DNA from: Aquimarina longa SW024
GTDB taxonomy: Bacteria > Bacteroidota > Bacteroidia > Flavobacteriales > Flavobacteriaceae
DNA: 64,000 nt
NCBI RefSeq assembly: GCF_001401755.1
Contig: NZ_KQ474105.1
Location: 634-64,633, forward strand
Direction: 5' to 3'
The position numbers were made by a program, and so were the translations under genes. The notes under the pieces were generated by a model. The model was given only the letters and a program-made list of their open reading frames with translations, was not told where the DNA came from and did not search any database. Positions 15,536 through 22,920 of the stretch are shown piece after piece (the first letter of the stretch is position 1; each line of letters begins with the position of its first letter).

Positions 15536-16474
15536 ATGAAAGTAGGAATATTATTATGTGGACATGGTAGTCGCAGGGAAGCAGCAATTACTTCTTTTAA
15601 GAAGCTAGTAAGTATATTAAAAGAACGATATCAAAACGATTACGAAGTAGATTATGGTTTTTTAGAATTTAACCATCCTACTTATGAAGCTGCTGTAGAA
15701 CGCATGTACCTAAACGGAGTTCGAAAAATATATGCGTTACCAGTAATCTTATTTGCAGGATCACATGCCAAAAATGATATCCCATATGAATTAAACACCA
15801 TACAAAGTTATCATGAAGATCTTACGATTGCGATGGGAAAACATATTGGAGTTAGCTCCTTTTTATTAGATCTTGCCGTAAAACGAATTGAAGAAACCGA
15901 AAAAACCTTATCTCCTTTAGACCGAAAAGAAACCTGTTTGGTGGTTATAGGTAGAGGTACAACAGATCCCGATGCTAATAGTGATGTCTGCAAACTCACC
16001 AGTATGTTATGGGAAGGAATGAGGTTTGGATTTGCTACTACTGCCTATAGCGGAACAGCATATCCTAAAGTAGATGAATCACTACAAATGATCGAAAAAT
16101 TAGGATTTAAACGCACTATTGTTATTCCTTTCTTCTTCTTTACAGGAGTATTATTAGAGCGTATATATGGTCATGTAACAGATATGAACACTGCTTCTGA
16201 TCAAGAATATATCTATACCGCACCTTTTGGAACCGATGAATTACTATTAAAAGCTTTTGATGAAAGACTAGAAGAAGCCAAAACAGGTACCGCTTTTATG
16301 AATTGCCAACTCTGTAAATATCGTAAACAAGTTGTTGGTTTTGAACAAGATTATGGTAAAGAGCAAATAGGACATCACCTAAATGTAAAAGGAATTCTCT
16401 TTGAAGAAGATGACAAACCAGGAGAAACTAAAAACTCATTAGGAAGCAAGATCAAAAAGGTGTTGGGGATATAA
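15536..16474 (+). CDS. cbiX: Sirohydrochlorin cobaltochelatase, long CbiX
   Basis: 312 aa with two chelatase half-domains. The first begins VGILLCGHGSRREAA (His10 as metal/proton ligand) and includes PVILFAGSHAKNDIP; the second includes CLVVIGRGTTDPDANSD. A C-terminal extension with NCQLCKYRKQ (CxxC) is typical of long CbiX, which can carry an Fe-S cluster. It inserts Co2+ into sirohydrochlorin (early insertion). A 130-bp spacer follows bluB, so it may have its own promoter. The late chelatase CobN is also encoded in this window, so CbiX could alternatively serve siroheme. Confidence 0.9.
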   Translation: MKVGILLCGHGSRREAAITSFKKLVSILKERYQNDYEVDYGFLEFNHPTYEAAVERMYLNGVRKIYALPVILFAGSHAKNDIPYELNTIQSYHEDLTIAMGKHIGVSSFLLDLAVKRIEETEKTLSPLDRKETCLVVIGRGTTDPDANSDVCKLTSMLWEGMRFGFATTAYSGTAYPKVDESLQMIEKLGFKRTIVIPFFFFTGVLLERIYGHVTDMNTASDQEYIYTAPFGTDELLLKAFDERLEEAKTGTAFMNCQLCKYRKQVVGFEQDYGKEQIGHHLNVKGILFEEDDKPGETKNSLGSKIKKVLGI

Positions 16475-16572
16475 AAAAATATGAAATAACTTTTTGAATA
16501 TCAGTTTAAATAATAAAAAGCTAAGTATAGATTTTAGTACAACAAAATATTCTCTTATAAAAACCACCAACC

Positions 16573-16974
16573 ATGAACACCTGTATCTTCTGCAAAATTG
16601 TAAAAGGCGAAGCCAACTCTTGGAAAATATATGAAAACGAAGACGTCTATGCTTTTTTAGATATTCATCCCGCTGCGCGCTACCATACTTTGGTGATCCC
16701 CAAAAAGCACTACACCAATATCTTTGATATTCCTGAAAAAGAATTACAAGCCGTTATCGCTGCGGTAAAGAAAGTATCCAAACTGTATGAAGAAAAACTC
16801 GGAATCAAAAACATACAAATCATAAGTAACTCTGGTGCAGAGGCACAGCAAGAGGTATTTCATTTACATTTTCATATTGTCCCTAGAAAACGAGGTGATG
16901 GTCAAAATCTTCGTTGGGTAACTCACTCAGAATGGGTAAATGATTTTGATAACATGATAGAAAAAATACAATGA
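16573..16974 (+). CDS. HIT family (histidine triad) hydrolase
   Basis: 133 aa. The histidine triad is HLHFH (97-101) followed by IVPRKRGDG, and the N-terminus CIFCKIVKGE has the CxxC used for zinc in many bacterial HIT proteins. Homodimeric HinT-like enzymes hydrolyse nucleoside phosphoramidates and AMP-lysine. It is a single gene downstream of cbiX, about 100 bp away, and is probably not part of the B12 pathway. It converges with the sigma-factor operon. Confidence 0.92.
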   Translation: MNTCIFCKIVKGEANSWKIYENEDVYAFLDIHPAARYHTLVIPKKHYTNIFDIPEKELQAVIAAVKKVSKLYEEKLGIKNIQIISNSGAEAQQEVFHLHFHIVPRKRGDGQNLRWVTHSEWVNDFDNMIEKIQ

Positions 16975-17009
16975 TTATAGACAAAACTCCTAAGGCAGAA
17001 AAAATAGAC

Positions 17010-17228
17010 TTAATCCAACATTATTTGAATATAAAAGCCTTTTATCCGTACCAAATCCATAACATCTTTCTCTGATAGATTTGTTGTCGCTTCAATTCTA
17101 AGTACATTGTCTATATCCTCTAGATCAACAGACCAATTAATAATTTCTGAGTGATTATTAAATACCGATTTTAAAGACTTAACTTTTTTCTTTGACTTAA
17201 TATCTGTTCGAAATAGTAGTAACTCCAT
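17010..17228 (-). CDS. HMA-like small protein without CxxC
   Basis: 72 aa, starting MELLLFRTDIKSKKKVKSLK and including NWSVDLEDIDNVLRIEATTN. The length and beta-alpha-beta-beta-alpha-beta pattern resemble a heavy-metal-associated fold, but the metal-binding CxxC is absent, so metal delivery is unlikely. It is the third gene of a minus-strand operon after an ECF sigma factor and a membrane protein, 14 bp downstream of the latter. Its role may be regulatory or structural; this is inferred from context. Confidence 0.6.
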   Translation of the reverse strand: MELLLFRTDIKSKKKVKSLKSVFNNHSEIINWSVDLEDIDNVLRIEATTNLSEKDVMDLVRIKGFYIQIMLD

Positions 17229-17242
17229 AATAAAGATTTATG

Positions 17243-17659
17243 CTATTCTGAATCTAAATCTGATGTATCCTCTTTCTCTTTATTGGATTGCCGTTCGATA
17301 TATTGTTTATAATATTCATCGCCTTCTTCTTTCCAAAACTTATCATAGTATTTCCATTTCGAAAAATCAGTTTTTGAGCCTTTTTTACATTCATTATTTG
17401 AGTTTTTAGATGATTTTTTACCACCCCCACTACCACAGCCTCCAAGAAGTATTTTTAATAATATAAATACCCCAATAGCTTGCCAATATGTAATTGTAGT
17501 CAGCCCAAAAATCTCTGGCATTAGCCAGTTCCATAACCACATAATTACGAAACCTAATAAAATAACTAATCCTGTTATAAAAATAGCCCCAAAAATGATT
17601 ATTCCTACAATCTCTATTGGTGATTTTTTTCTAAATTTATGAGTGAAAAAATTTGTCAT
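17243..17659 (-). CDS. Two-helix membrane protein coupled to an ECF sigma factor
   Basis: 138 aa. Two hydrophobic helices at about 16-44 and 57-73 are followed by a Gly/Cys segment (GGCGSGGGKKSSKNSNNECK) and a long charged tail ending TSDLDSE. The start overlaps the sigma-factor stop (17656-17659, ATGA), so the proteins are translationally coupled. Position suggests an anti-sigma or sensor role, but no anti-sigma domain is recognisable. The C-terminal 60 residues, rich in Lys, Tyr and Glu, may be the sigma-facing part. Confidence 0.65.
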   Translation of the reverse strand: MTNFFTHKFRKKSPIEIVGIIIFGAIFITGLVILLGFVIMWLWNWLMPEIFGLTTITYWQAIGVFILLKILLGGCGSGGGKKSSKNSNNECKKGSKTDFSKWKYYDKFWKEEGDEYYKQYIERQSNKEKEDTSDLDSE

Positions 17660-18201
17660 GATATGTTTTTCTGTTTGTTAATCTCTACTTCTATTTTTTT
17701 ATATAATATTCCAATTGCTCTATGTCTTCTAGACATTAATGTTCCTATGGAAATCCCTGTTTCTCTAGAAATTTCTTTATAAGTATATCCTTCAAAGTCT
17801 ACAGCTATAATAATATCTTTATATGCTGGTTTTAGCTGTTCGATAGATTTTTTTAGTACTCTTATCATTTGGTCTGAAGTATGTGTATCTGTCGATTGTT
17901 GTAATACCTCAACTAATTCTAATAAATCTTTATCAACCTCTATAGAATTTGTTTTTTTAGTAGTTCGCATCACATCAATGATCTTATTTTTTATAGACCT
18001 GTATACAAAACCAGCTACATTATTTATAGGAGCATATCGATCTGCTCCAGAAAATAATTTTAAAGCCACATCTTGGATAATATCTTCTGCATCACGATTA
18101 GCTGTGTCACTTATTTTAGTTTTCACATACATCCTGAGCGATTCATATTCTCTTCCAAAAAAATCGGTAAGCTTTTTATTATTTTCTGATTCCAAATTCA
18201 T
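17656..18201 (-). CDS. ECF-type RNA polymerase sigma factor
   Basis: 181 aa. Region 2 carries DAEDIIQDVALKLFSGADRY and VAGFVYRSIKNKIIDVMR (about 38-90), used for core binding and -10 recognition. Region 4 has the helix-turn-helix YTYKEISRETGISIGTLMSR (about 140-165) for the -35. No region 3 or 1.1 is present, as in ECF sigmas. It is first of three minus-strand genes, followed with overlap by a membrane protein. Its control target is unknown; self-regulation of the operon is usual in such families. Confidence 0.9.
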   Translation of the reverse strand: MNLESENNKKLTDFFGREYESLRMYVKTKISDTANRDAEDIIQDVALKLFSGADRYAPINNVAGFVYRSIKNKIIDVMRTTKKTNSIEVDKDLLELVEVLQQSTDTHTSDQMIRVLKKSIEQLKPAYKDIIIAVDFEGYTYKEISRETGISIGTLMSRRHRAIGILYKKIEVEINKQKNIS

Positions 18202-18328
18202 TAAAACCTTTTATGAATGGTCTTCAATTAAAAAGACGATACTTTTTTAATCTATTGCATTTTTCTAAATAAAAATTTTAAAAACTATTAACATCTTCAA
18301 TTTAACATATATTTATGTAATACATTTT

Positions 18329-18344
18329 GTTAGTTAAGACTAAC
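18329..18344. promoter_or_regulatory. Inverted repeat upstream of the SOD operon
   Basis: GTTAGT-TAAG-ACTAAC is a perfect 6-bp dyad 33 bp before the small gene at 18377, overlapping a TACATTTTG that resembles the -7 element. It could be an operator of the sod operon; unproven. Confidence 0.35.
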
Positions 18345-18376
18345 TTTTATAGTTTTACTTGTCTAAAAAATAATAT

Positions 18377-18552
18377 ATGGAATATGTTATCGAATTATTG
18401 GAAACTGAAAAAAAGCAGTTAAACCAAAGTTTTAAAAGTCACATGCTCATGCAAAAAGATATCAAAAAAGGGTTTATGAATTATCAAAAATCACAGAAAT
18501 CAAAAAAGCAATAAAGATTTTAAAATCAAAAAAATATCCTTTCAAAAATTAA
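18377..18552 (+). pseudogene. Small coiled-coil gene with an apparent -1 frameshift at A6
   Basis: From ATG 18377 the frame reads MEYVIELLETEKKQLNQSFK then SHMLMQKDIKKG and ends early at 18514. Slipping back one base at ATCAAAAAAG (about 18472-18481) gives KRVYELSKITEIKKAIKIL followed by KSKKYPFKN and a stop at 18552, four bases before the sod ATG. The joined 58-residue product is a convincing amphipathic helix of the kind found as tiny Bacteroidetes hypotheticals. So one A seems missing from an A7 run, or the ribosome slips here. It sits at the head of the sod transcript. Confidence 0.55.
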
Positions 18553-18555
18553 AAC

Positions 18556-19152
18556 ATGAATAGTACACTACAATTACCAGACCTACCTTATGATAAAAAA
18601 TCATTAGCCCCTATCATCACAGAAGAAGCTTTTGATTATCATTATGGAAAACATCATGTAGCTTATGTAAATAATTTAAACAAATTGATTAAAAACACTC
18701 CATTAGTAGATGCCTCTGTCCCAGAAATAATTCAATATAGTTTTGAAAATAATAATGTTACTCTTTTTAATAATGTAGCTCAGCATTGGAATCATAGTTT
18801 CTTTTGGCAATGTTTGTCTCCCAACCAAGGAAGAGCGCCAAAAGGAAAGATTAAAGAACTTATTGAACGAGATTTTGAAAGTTTTGAAAACTTCAAAGAA
18901 CAATTCTCTACCACTGCTACTAAGTTATTTGGTGCTGGCTGGTCATGGCTCGTACAAAATCAAGAAGGAAAACTAGAAATCCTACCCATGAAGAATGCAA
19001 ACACACCACTAACCCAAAATAAAACTCCAATTCTAACCCTCGATGTATGGGAACATGCCTATTATATCGATTATCGTAATGCACGACCAAAATTTGTCGA
19101 GAGCTTTTGGGAAATTATCAACTGGAATTTTGCTAATCATAATCTAAAATAA
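18556..19152 (+). CDS. sodB: Superoxide dismutase, Fe type
   Basis: 198 aa. Ligands by alignment to E. coli FeSOD: H29 (FDYHYGKHH), H80 (AQHWNHSFFW), D163 and H167 (DVWEHAYY). The AQxWNH context with Gln before the ligand helix and LFGAGWSWLV near 124-133 point to the Fe-type enzyme, though Fe/Mn choice cannot be settled by sequence. It removes superoxide in the cytosol. It is followed within two bases by a TPR-like gene, and together they look like one operon. Confidence 0.95.
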   Translation: MNSTLQLPDLPYDKKSLAPIITEEAFDYHYGKHHVAYVNNLNKLIKNTPLVDASVPEIIQYSFENNNVTLFNNVAQHWNHSFFWQCLSPNQGRAPKGKIKELIERDFESFENFKEQFSTTATKLFGAGWSWLVQNQEGKLEILPMKNANTPLTQNKTPILTLDVWEHAYYIDYRNARPKFVESFWEIINWNFANHNLK

Positions 19153-19153
19153 A

Positions 19154-19597
19154 ATGAGTGAATTATGTATAAACCGTATTGAAAATTACTGGAAAACAAA
19201 AACAACAACATCCAATATACTATTCAATAAGGGTAACTATAAAGAAGCATTACTTGGTTATAAAGATGCCTTATATAGAGCTGAAGTACTAAATATCAAT
19301 CGTGCAGATTGTATCCGAGATAATATTCCTTTTATTCAGATCTATGCTATTTCTTGTAATAATATAGCAAATACTTATGAGGAGTTAAAACAGTATGAAG
19401 AGTCTGAAAACACTCTAAAAAGACTCGTATATTATCTTTTATATTTTACCAACGATGATTGTATGAATACAAATGAAATTCAGATAGAATTAAAAAGAGC
19501 AACTACCAATTACATTAATTTTGTAAATAAAAATAGTAGTGATAAAAAACAACAGGAAATTCTATTTACAGTATTACAAGAACGGTTCGTAAAATAA
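19154..19597 (+). CDS. TPR-like protein linked to superoxide dismutase
   Basis: 147 aa, all helical by appearance. FNKGNYKEALLGYKDALYRA is a TPR-type A/B helix pair, and ISCNNIANTYEELKQYEESE a second. No signal peptide. Its start is one base after the sod stop. From memory, similar small TPR proteins lie next to sod genes in other phyla, so a functional link is plausible, though no biochemical role is known to me. Confidence 0.65.
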   Translation: MSELCINRIENYWKTKTTTSNILFNKGNYKEALLGYKDALYRAEVLNINRADCIRDNIPFIQIYAISCNNIANTYEELKQYEESENTLKRLVYYLLYFTNDDCMNTNEIQIELKRATTNYINFVNKNSSDKKQQEILFTVLQERFVK

Positions 19598-19616
19598 CAA
19601 TAACTGAGCCTAATTA

Positions 19617-19650
19617 GTACTTTTGATCAAAAGTTAGCGCTACTTTTTTT
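19617..19650 (+). terminator. Probable terminator after the sod operon
   Basis: AGTA-CTTTT-GATC-AAAAG (with a further AGTA...TACT pairing) followed by a run of T at about 19643-19650. The palindrome ACTTTTGATCAAAAGT is perfect. It ends the plus-strand transcript before the convergent esterase gene. Confidence 0.6.
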
Positions 19651-19748
19651 TAATAAAATAAATTTAAAAACCTTGATAAAAATCTTAAAAATGATTTCTT
19701 AAATAGCTGTAGTCTACCAAAAAAAGAGAATCCATTAAAAAAGAAAAT

Positions 19749-20888
19749 TTAATCAATGAATAACCATTTAATAGTCTCTTCAAATCCATCTCTCCATAAG
19801 TATACTTCATGAGTACCACCTACTACTATATTCTTGGCAATATGATCTTGGCTAATTCCATTTTTAATAAATATATCAATCATTTTTTGAACATCCTTAG
19901 GAAAATCTATTATTGTAGCTTCTGAGTCTCCTGCTAAAAAATAGAATTTACTATCTCCTACTAGTTTACTATTCGTGTTTGCTAATTCATAGGCACCTCC
20001 TTCAGAAAACCAAAATGATGGAGAATACACTCCCATTTTTCCAAAAACATCGGGATATTTCAATCCAGCATAACAAGAAATTAATCCTCCCATTGAACTC
20101 CCCATTATACCTGTGTGTTTTTTATCTGATAGTGTTCTATACGTAGTATCAATATAAGGTTTTAGGGTCTTAACAATAAACTCTACATATTCATCCCCCA
20201 AGCCTCCTAATCCTGCTGTAGAAGGAATAATATTACCTGTACTTATCCAAGGACTATACTCATTCGTTCTTTCATTACCTTGTTGATTATTATCAATACC
20301 AACAACAATAAGGTTAAATCCAATTTCTTGATACAGTCGATCTAGAGTGTCATCTACTTCCCATTCATCTAACGTATCATTTTCTGCAGCAAAAATCGCT
20401 TGCCCATCATGCATATATAACACCGGATAACTTATAGATTCATTATTATAATTGGGAGGTAGGTATATAGAGATTTTTCTTGATCTATCTAGTTGAGGGA
20501 TATAAAAACTCGCATCCATCACAGTATAATTTCTTTTTGTCTCAAATGTAGATGTTGAGCTCGACCGCGAATTACCTTGATTATCCAACGCTACTACTCT
20601 CCAGAAATAAGTTTTGCCATATCGCAAATCATTTACTGTTTTTAAAGTATCAGTAATATCAGTTAAAACTATATCATTGGTCTCAGAAGTATTTCCAATA
20701 TACAATTCGTATCTAGTAGCATTAGTACTTTTTTCCCAGCGGAACTGAAAACCAGGAACAATTTCCTGTTCGTTATTAGAAGGATAGTTCAGAGAAAAGC
20801 TGGATAAATTATTAACGGCTTCGTCATTAGTACAGCTACTTAAAAGAACTATACTACTTATTAGTATAAATACGTGTGTTATTTTCAT
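19749..20888 (-). CDS. Esterase lipoprotein with an N-terminal FnIII-like domain
   Basis: 379 aa from ATG 20888 (seven codons inside the longest frame). That start gives a lipoprotein signal peptide MKITHVFILISSIVLLSSC with lipobox LSSC. An FnIII-like domain (about 27-125) includes FQFRWEKSTNATRYELYIGN and TYFWRVVALDNQGNS. The C-terminal alpha/beta-hydrolase resembles esterase D: ISIYLPPNYNN, YMHDGQAIF, nucleophile GSSMGG and catalytic His in GGTHEVYLWRDGFEE. Such enzymes cleave acyl esters of sugars or siderophore esters; which one is unknown. Outer-membrane anchoring is inferred. Confidence 0.85.
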   Translation of the reverse strand: MKITHVFILISSIVLLSSCTNDEAVNNLSSFSLNYPSNNEQEIVPGFQFRWEKSTNATRYELYIGNTSETNDIVLTDITDTLKTVNDLRYGKTYFWRVVALDNQGNSRSSSTSTFETKRNYTVMDASFYIPQLDRSRKISIYLPPNYNNESISYPVLYMHDGQAIFAAENDTLDEWEVDDTLDRLYQEIGFNLIVVGIDNNQQGNERTNEYSPWISTGNIIPSTAGLGGLGDEYVEFIVKTLKPYIDTTYRTLSDKKHTGIMGSSMGGLISCYAGLKYPDVFGKMGVYSPSFWFSEGGAYELANTNSKLVGDSKFYFLAGDSEATIIDFPKDVQKMIDIFIKNGISQDHIAKNIVVGGTHEVYLWRDGFEETIKWLFID

Positions 20889-21163
20889 AATGTTGGCTAA
20901 TGATATCATAAAGGAATATACTCATATATTGCACTTTACTAAAACACTAAGTTAATAAAAAGAAATACATCAAAATTTAGTAATCTGTTTTTTTACTTAA
21001 ACTAAAAAACTAAACAAGTTTTCAAAAAGGATTCAAAATACAATAACTCAAAACATTAAATAACAACCACTCAATATTAATTTCATAATAAACCAGTAAT
21101 ACTATCATAACATAAAAAATAAAAATTTAATATATATTACATTATAATTTAAATCTTAAAACC

Positions 21164-21373
21164 ATGAAAAAAATATTAAATCTAGAAGGAATCCAGAAAC
21201 TTACGAAAGATCAACAAAAAAAGATTACAGGATCTTTTTATTATTTCTCTGGTTGTTGCTCTAATTCTGGTGGTAAAAAATGTAGAATCCAATATCCTTT
21301 TTCACTTCCTTATTGTGTATCAGGTACTTGTTCATCAGATCATCCTCTTGCCAGTTGTACTCCTTCTCGTTAG
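21164..21373 (+). CDS. Cys-rich peptide with a bacteriocin-like leader
   Basis: 69 aa. The leader MKKILNLEGIQKLTKDQQKK then ITGS matches the flavobacterial L-x-x-L-x-K-x-x-QKxIxGG bacteriocin/RiPP-like leader type, with GS at 23-24 instead of GG. The rest has six cysteines (C31, C32, C40, C51, C56, C65) and many Ser, Gly and Tyr, as in secreted disulphide-rich peptides. No maturation gene is adjacent. Whether the GS is cut by a C39 peptidase is uncertain. A 250-bp AT-rich spacer lies upstream. Confidence 0.7.
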   Translation: MKKILNLEGIQKLTKDQQKKITGSFYYFSGCCSNSGGKKCRIQYPFSLPYCVSGTCSSDHPLASCTPSR

Positions 21374-21382
21374 GTTTCTTTT

Positions 21383-21721
21383 TTAATTTACTACGTTATC
21401 TACTCTTGCTTTATCATCATACTTTGATAAAGTAAGTTTTACTATACTATCTTTTAAAGCTTTTAAATCATGGGGAACATTAGCTTTTAATGCAATTAAA
21501 TCACCTTTTTTTAGATTTTTAATTGTTTTGTTTACTCTAAAATCAATCTCACCATCAGCTACGAAAACTATAATAGAAAAAGGAGCTTTATGCTCTTTCA
21601 TTATCTGATTTTCTTTAAAAACAATTCTAATTTCTTTTGTGAAATCAGTTTCGAGTAATACATCAATATTAGGTTTATTCTCTTTGTATACAATATCTTT
21701 AAAAATAGATGCAGTTTTCAT
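21383..21721 (-). CDS. Cupin-domain protein
   Basis: 112 aa in a single cupin barrel. Motif 1 is reduced: IMKEHKAPFSIIVFVADGEI with one His. Motif 2 is LKKGDLIALKANVPHDLKAL with the usual Pro-His. With only two or so metal ligands visible, it may be a sensor or isomerase-like cupin rather than a dioxygenase. It converges with the Cys-rich peptide gene only 9 bp away, which looks like chance neighbourhood. It is a single gene with a cobN fossil upstream. Confidence 0.8.
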   Translation of the reverse strand: MKTASIFKDIVYKENKPNIDVLLETDFTKEIRIVFKENQIMKEHKAPFSIIVFVADGEIDFRVNKTIKNLKKGDLIALKANVPHDLKALKDSIVKLTLSKYDDKARVDNVVN

Positions 21722-21844
21722 AATTTATACTTGTTTTACATATTCTAGTGTATAGTAATATGTGTTGTTTTATATTTAAAAAATTCTAAATTCTACTTAG
21801 AATTACTCAAAATTAAAACAAAAAGAAACTCTATTTTATGATCC

Positions 21845-21990
21845 AAATCATCTATGAGATTAGTTGTTGCATCATAAGCAAAGAGATAATCGAGGGTAGC
21901 TGCCATTTCAAAGGCTCGTTTATAGCCATGTTTTTGCACTCCTGCAATCCATTTAGGATTAATTACTCACGAGCGATATACTTTTAGTAG
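21845..21990 (-). pseudogene. Decayed fragment of a second cobN
   Basis: About 146 bp of near-identity (roughly 90 percent by eye) to 29483-29628 within cobN. On the minus strand it reads VINPKWIAGVQKHGYKRAFE then MAATLDYLFAYDATTNLIDD, interrupted by one TGA where cobN has Arg (SRVINP). It lies about 7.5 kb from the intact gene. This implies a tandem or translocated cobN copy of which only this piece survives, or a gene-conversion scrap. Confidence 0.8.
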
Positions 21991-21998
21991 CTAAGTCA

Positions 21999-22042
21999 AA
22001 AAGATTCTAAAAAAAGTGGCATACCTTTTTTTAGAATCTTTT
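21999..22042 (-). terminator. Strong 18-bp hairpin terminator
   Basis: AAAAGATTCTAAAAAAAG (21999-22016) pairs perfectly with 22025-22042 around the loop TGGCATAC. It ends the minus-strand transcript of the T9SS-protein gene at 22067 and includes a T-run on that strand. Confidence 0.8.
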
Positions 22043-22066
22043 GAGATTTTTTATTGTCACCTAACT

Positions 22067-22912
22067 TTAATGCTGGATAACGATTTTTATATTTTCTATT
22101 TTATTACCGCGTTTTAGTGAAAGAATATATAGACCATCGTCAACATTTGTAAAATCCATTTCTCCATTCTCTTTCAGTTCTACATCAACAATAATCCCTT
22201 TTGAATTATAAATAGTATAATCAGAAATAATTTGATCAGAATTAATACGAACAATGCCTGAACTTGGATTAGGGTATGGTACTAGCGGTTCTTTATATAA
22301 CAACTCAGTATCTCCTTGTTCTATACTACTGCCTATAATTGTTTGTTTTGCTTTGCAATCATAGGATTGTATTGAAGCTGTGAATTTTAAACCTGACGAA
22401 GGGGTGTATTGAAAACCCGGGACTATCTGGATAGAATTTCCAGCTGTTATAAGTACATTAGAGTTATGATCAGTAACATTAGAGTTTAAAACCCTCCAAT
22501 ACCGATCTCGCAAATGCCCAATATAAACGTTAAACCCTTTTCTTCTTGTTCTATGTTTAGTTACCCCAAAAATTCTAACATTATAAGATACCTCTACATC
22601 TACATACACATGATCAGGTGTATTTTTAGTGATTCTAAAATCTCTGTAATATCTATGTCTAAACTTAGTTTCTTTAGACGACCCTTCATTGCCACCATAG
22701 AAAGAATTACCATGATTATGATAGAACCAGTTCATAGGGAAGCCATAGTCTATTTTATACCTTGTCACAAGATCAAATGAGAATGTGACATGACCTTCTT
22801 CATTATTAATAGGTGAGAAATCAACGCAGGATCCAACCTGAAAATTTTCAAGATCATCTGCAAATGAAGTACTAACGGATAATAGAAATAATAGTATTAA
22901 TAGTCGTTTCAT
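22067..22912 (-). CDS. Secreted protein with a T9SS C-terminal sorting domain
   Basis: 281 aa. Signal peptide MKRLLILLFLLSVSTSFADD. The central part is an unrecognised beta-rich domain including SFYGGNEGSSKETKFRHRYY and VSYNVRIFGVTKHRTRRKG. The C-terminal about 75 residues form a type A T9SS sorting domain: PYPNPSSGIVRINSDQ, YTIYNSKGIIVDVE, GLYILSLKRGNKI. T9SS removes this and delivers the protein to the surface or medium. It lies 8 bp downstream of the next gene on the same strand, so they share a transcript. The function of the middle domain is not recognised. Confidence 0.85.
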   Translation of the reverse strand: MKRLLILLFLLSVSTSFADDLENFQVGSCVDFSPINNEEGHVTFSFDLVTRYKIDYGFPMNWFYHNHGNSFYGGNEGSSKETKFRHRYYRDFRITKNTPDHVYVDVEVSYNVRIFGVTKHRTRRKGFNVYIGHLRDRYWRVLNSNVTDHNSNVLITAGNSIQIVPGFQYTPSSGLKFTASIQSYDCKAKQTIIGSSIEQGDTELLYKEPLVPYPNPSSGIVRINSDQIISDYTIYNSKGIIVDVELKENGEMDFTNVDDGLYILSLKRGNKIENIKIVIQH

Positions 22913-22920
22913 GGTTATCT

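Noticed and set aside
16573-16974. HIT protein as part of B12 synthesis
   Set aside because: It follows cbiX but has a typical HinT-like sequence and a 98-bp gap, and no known B12 role.
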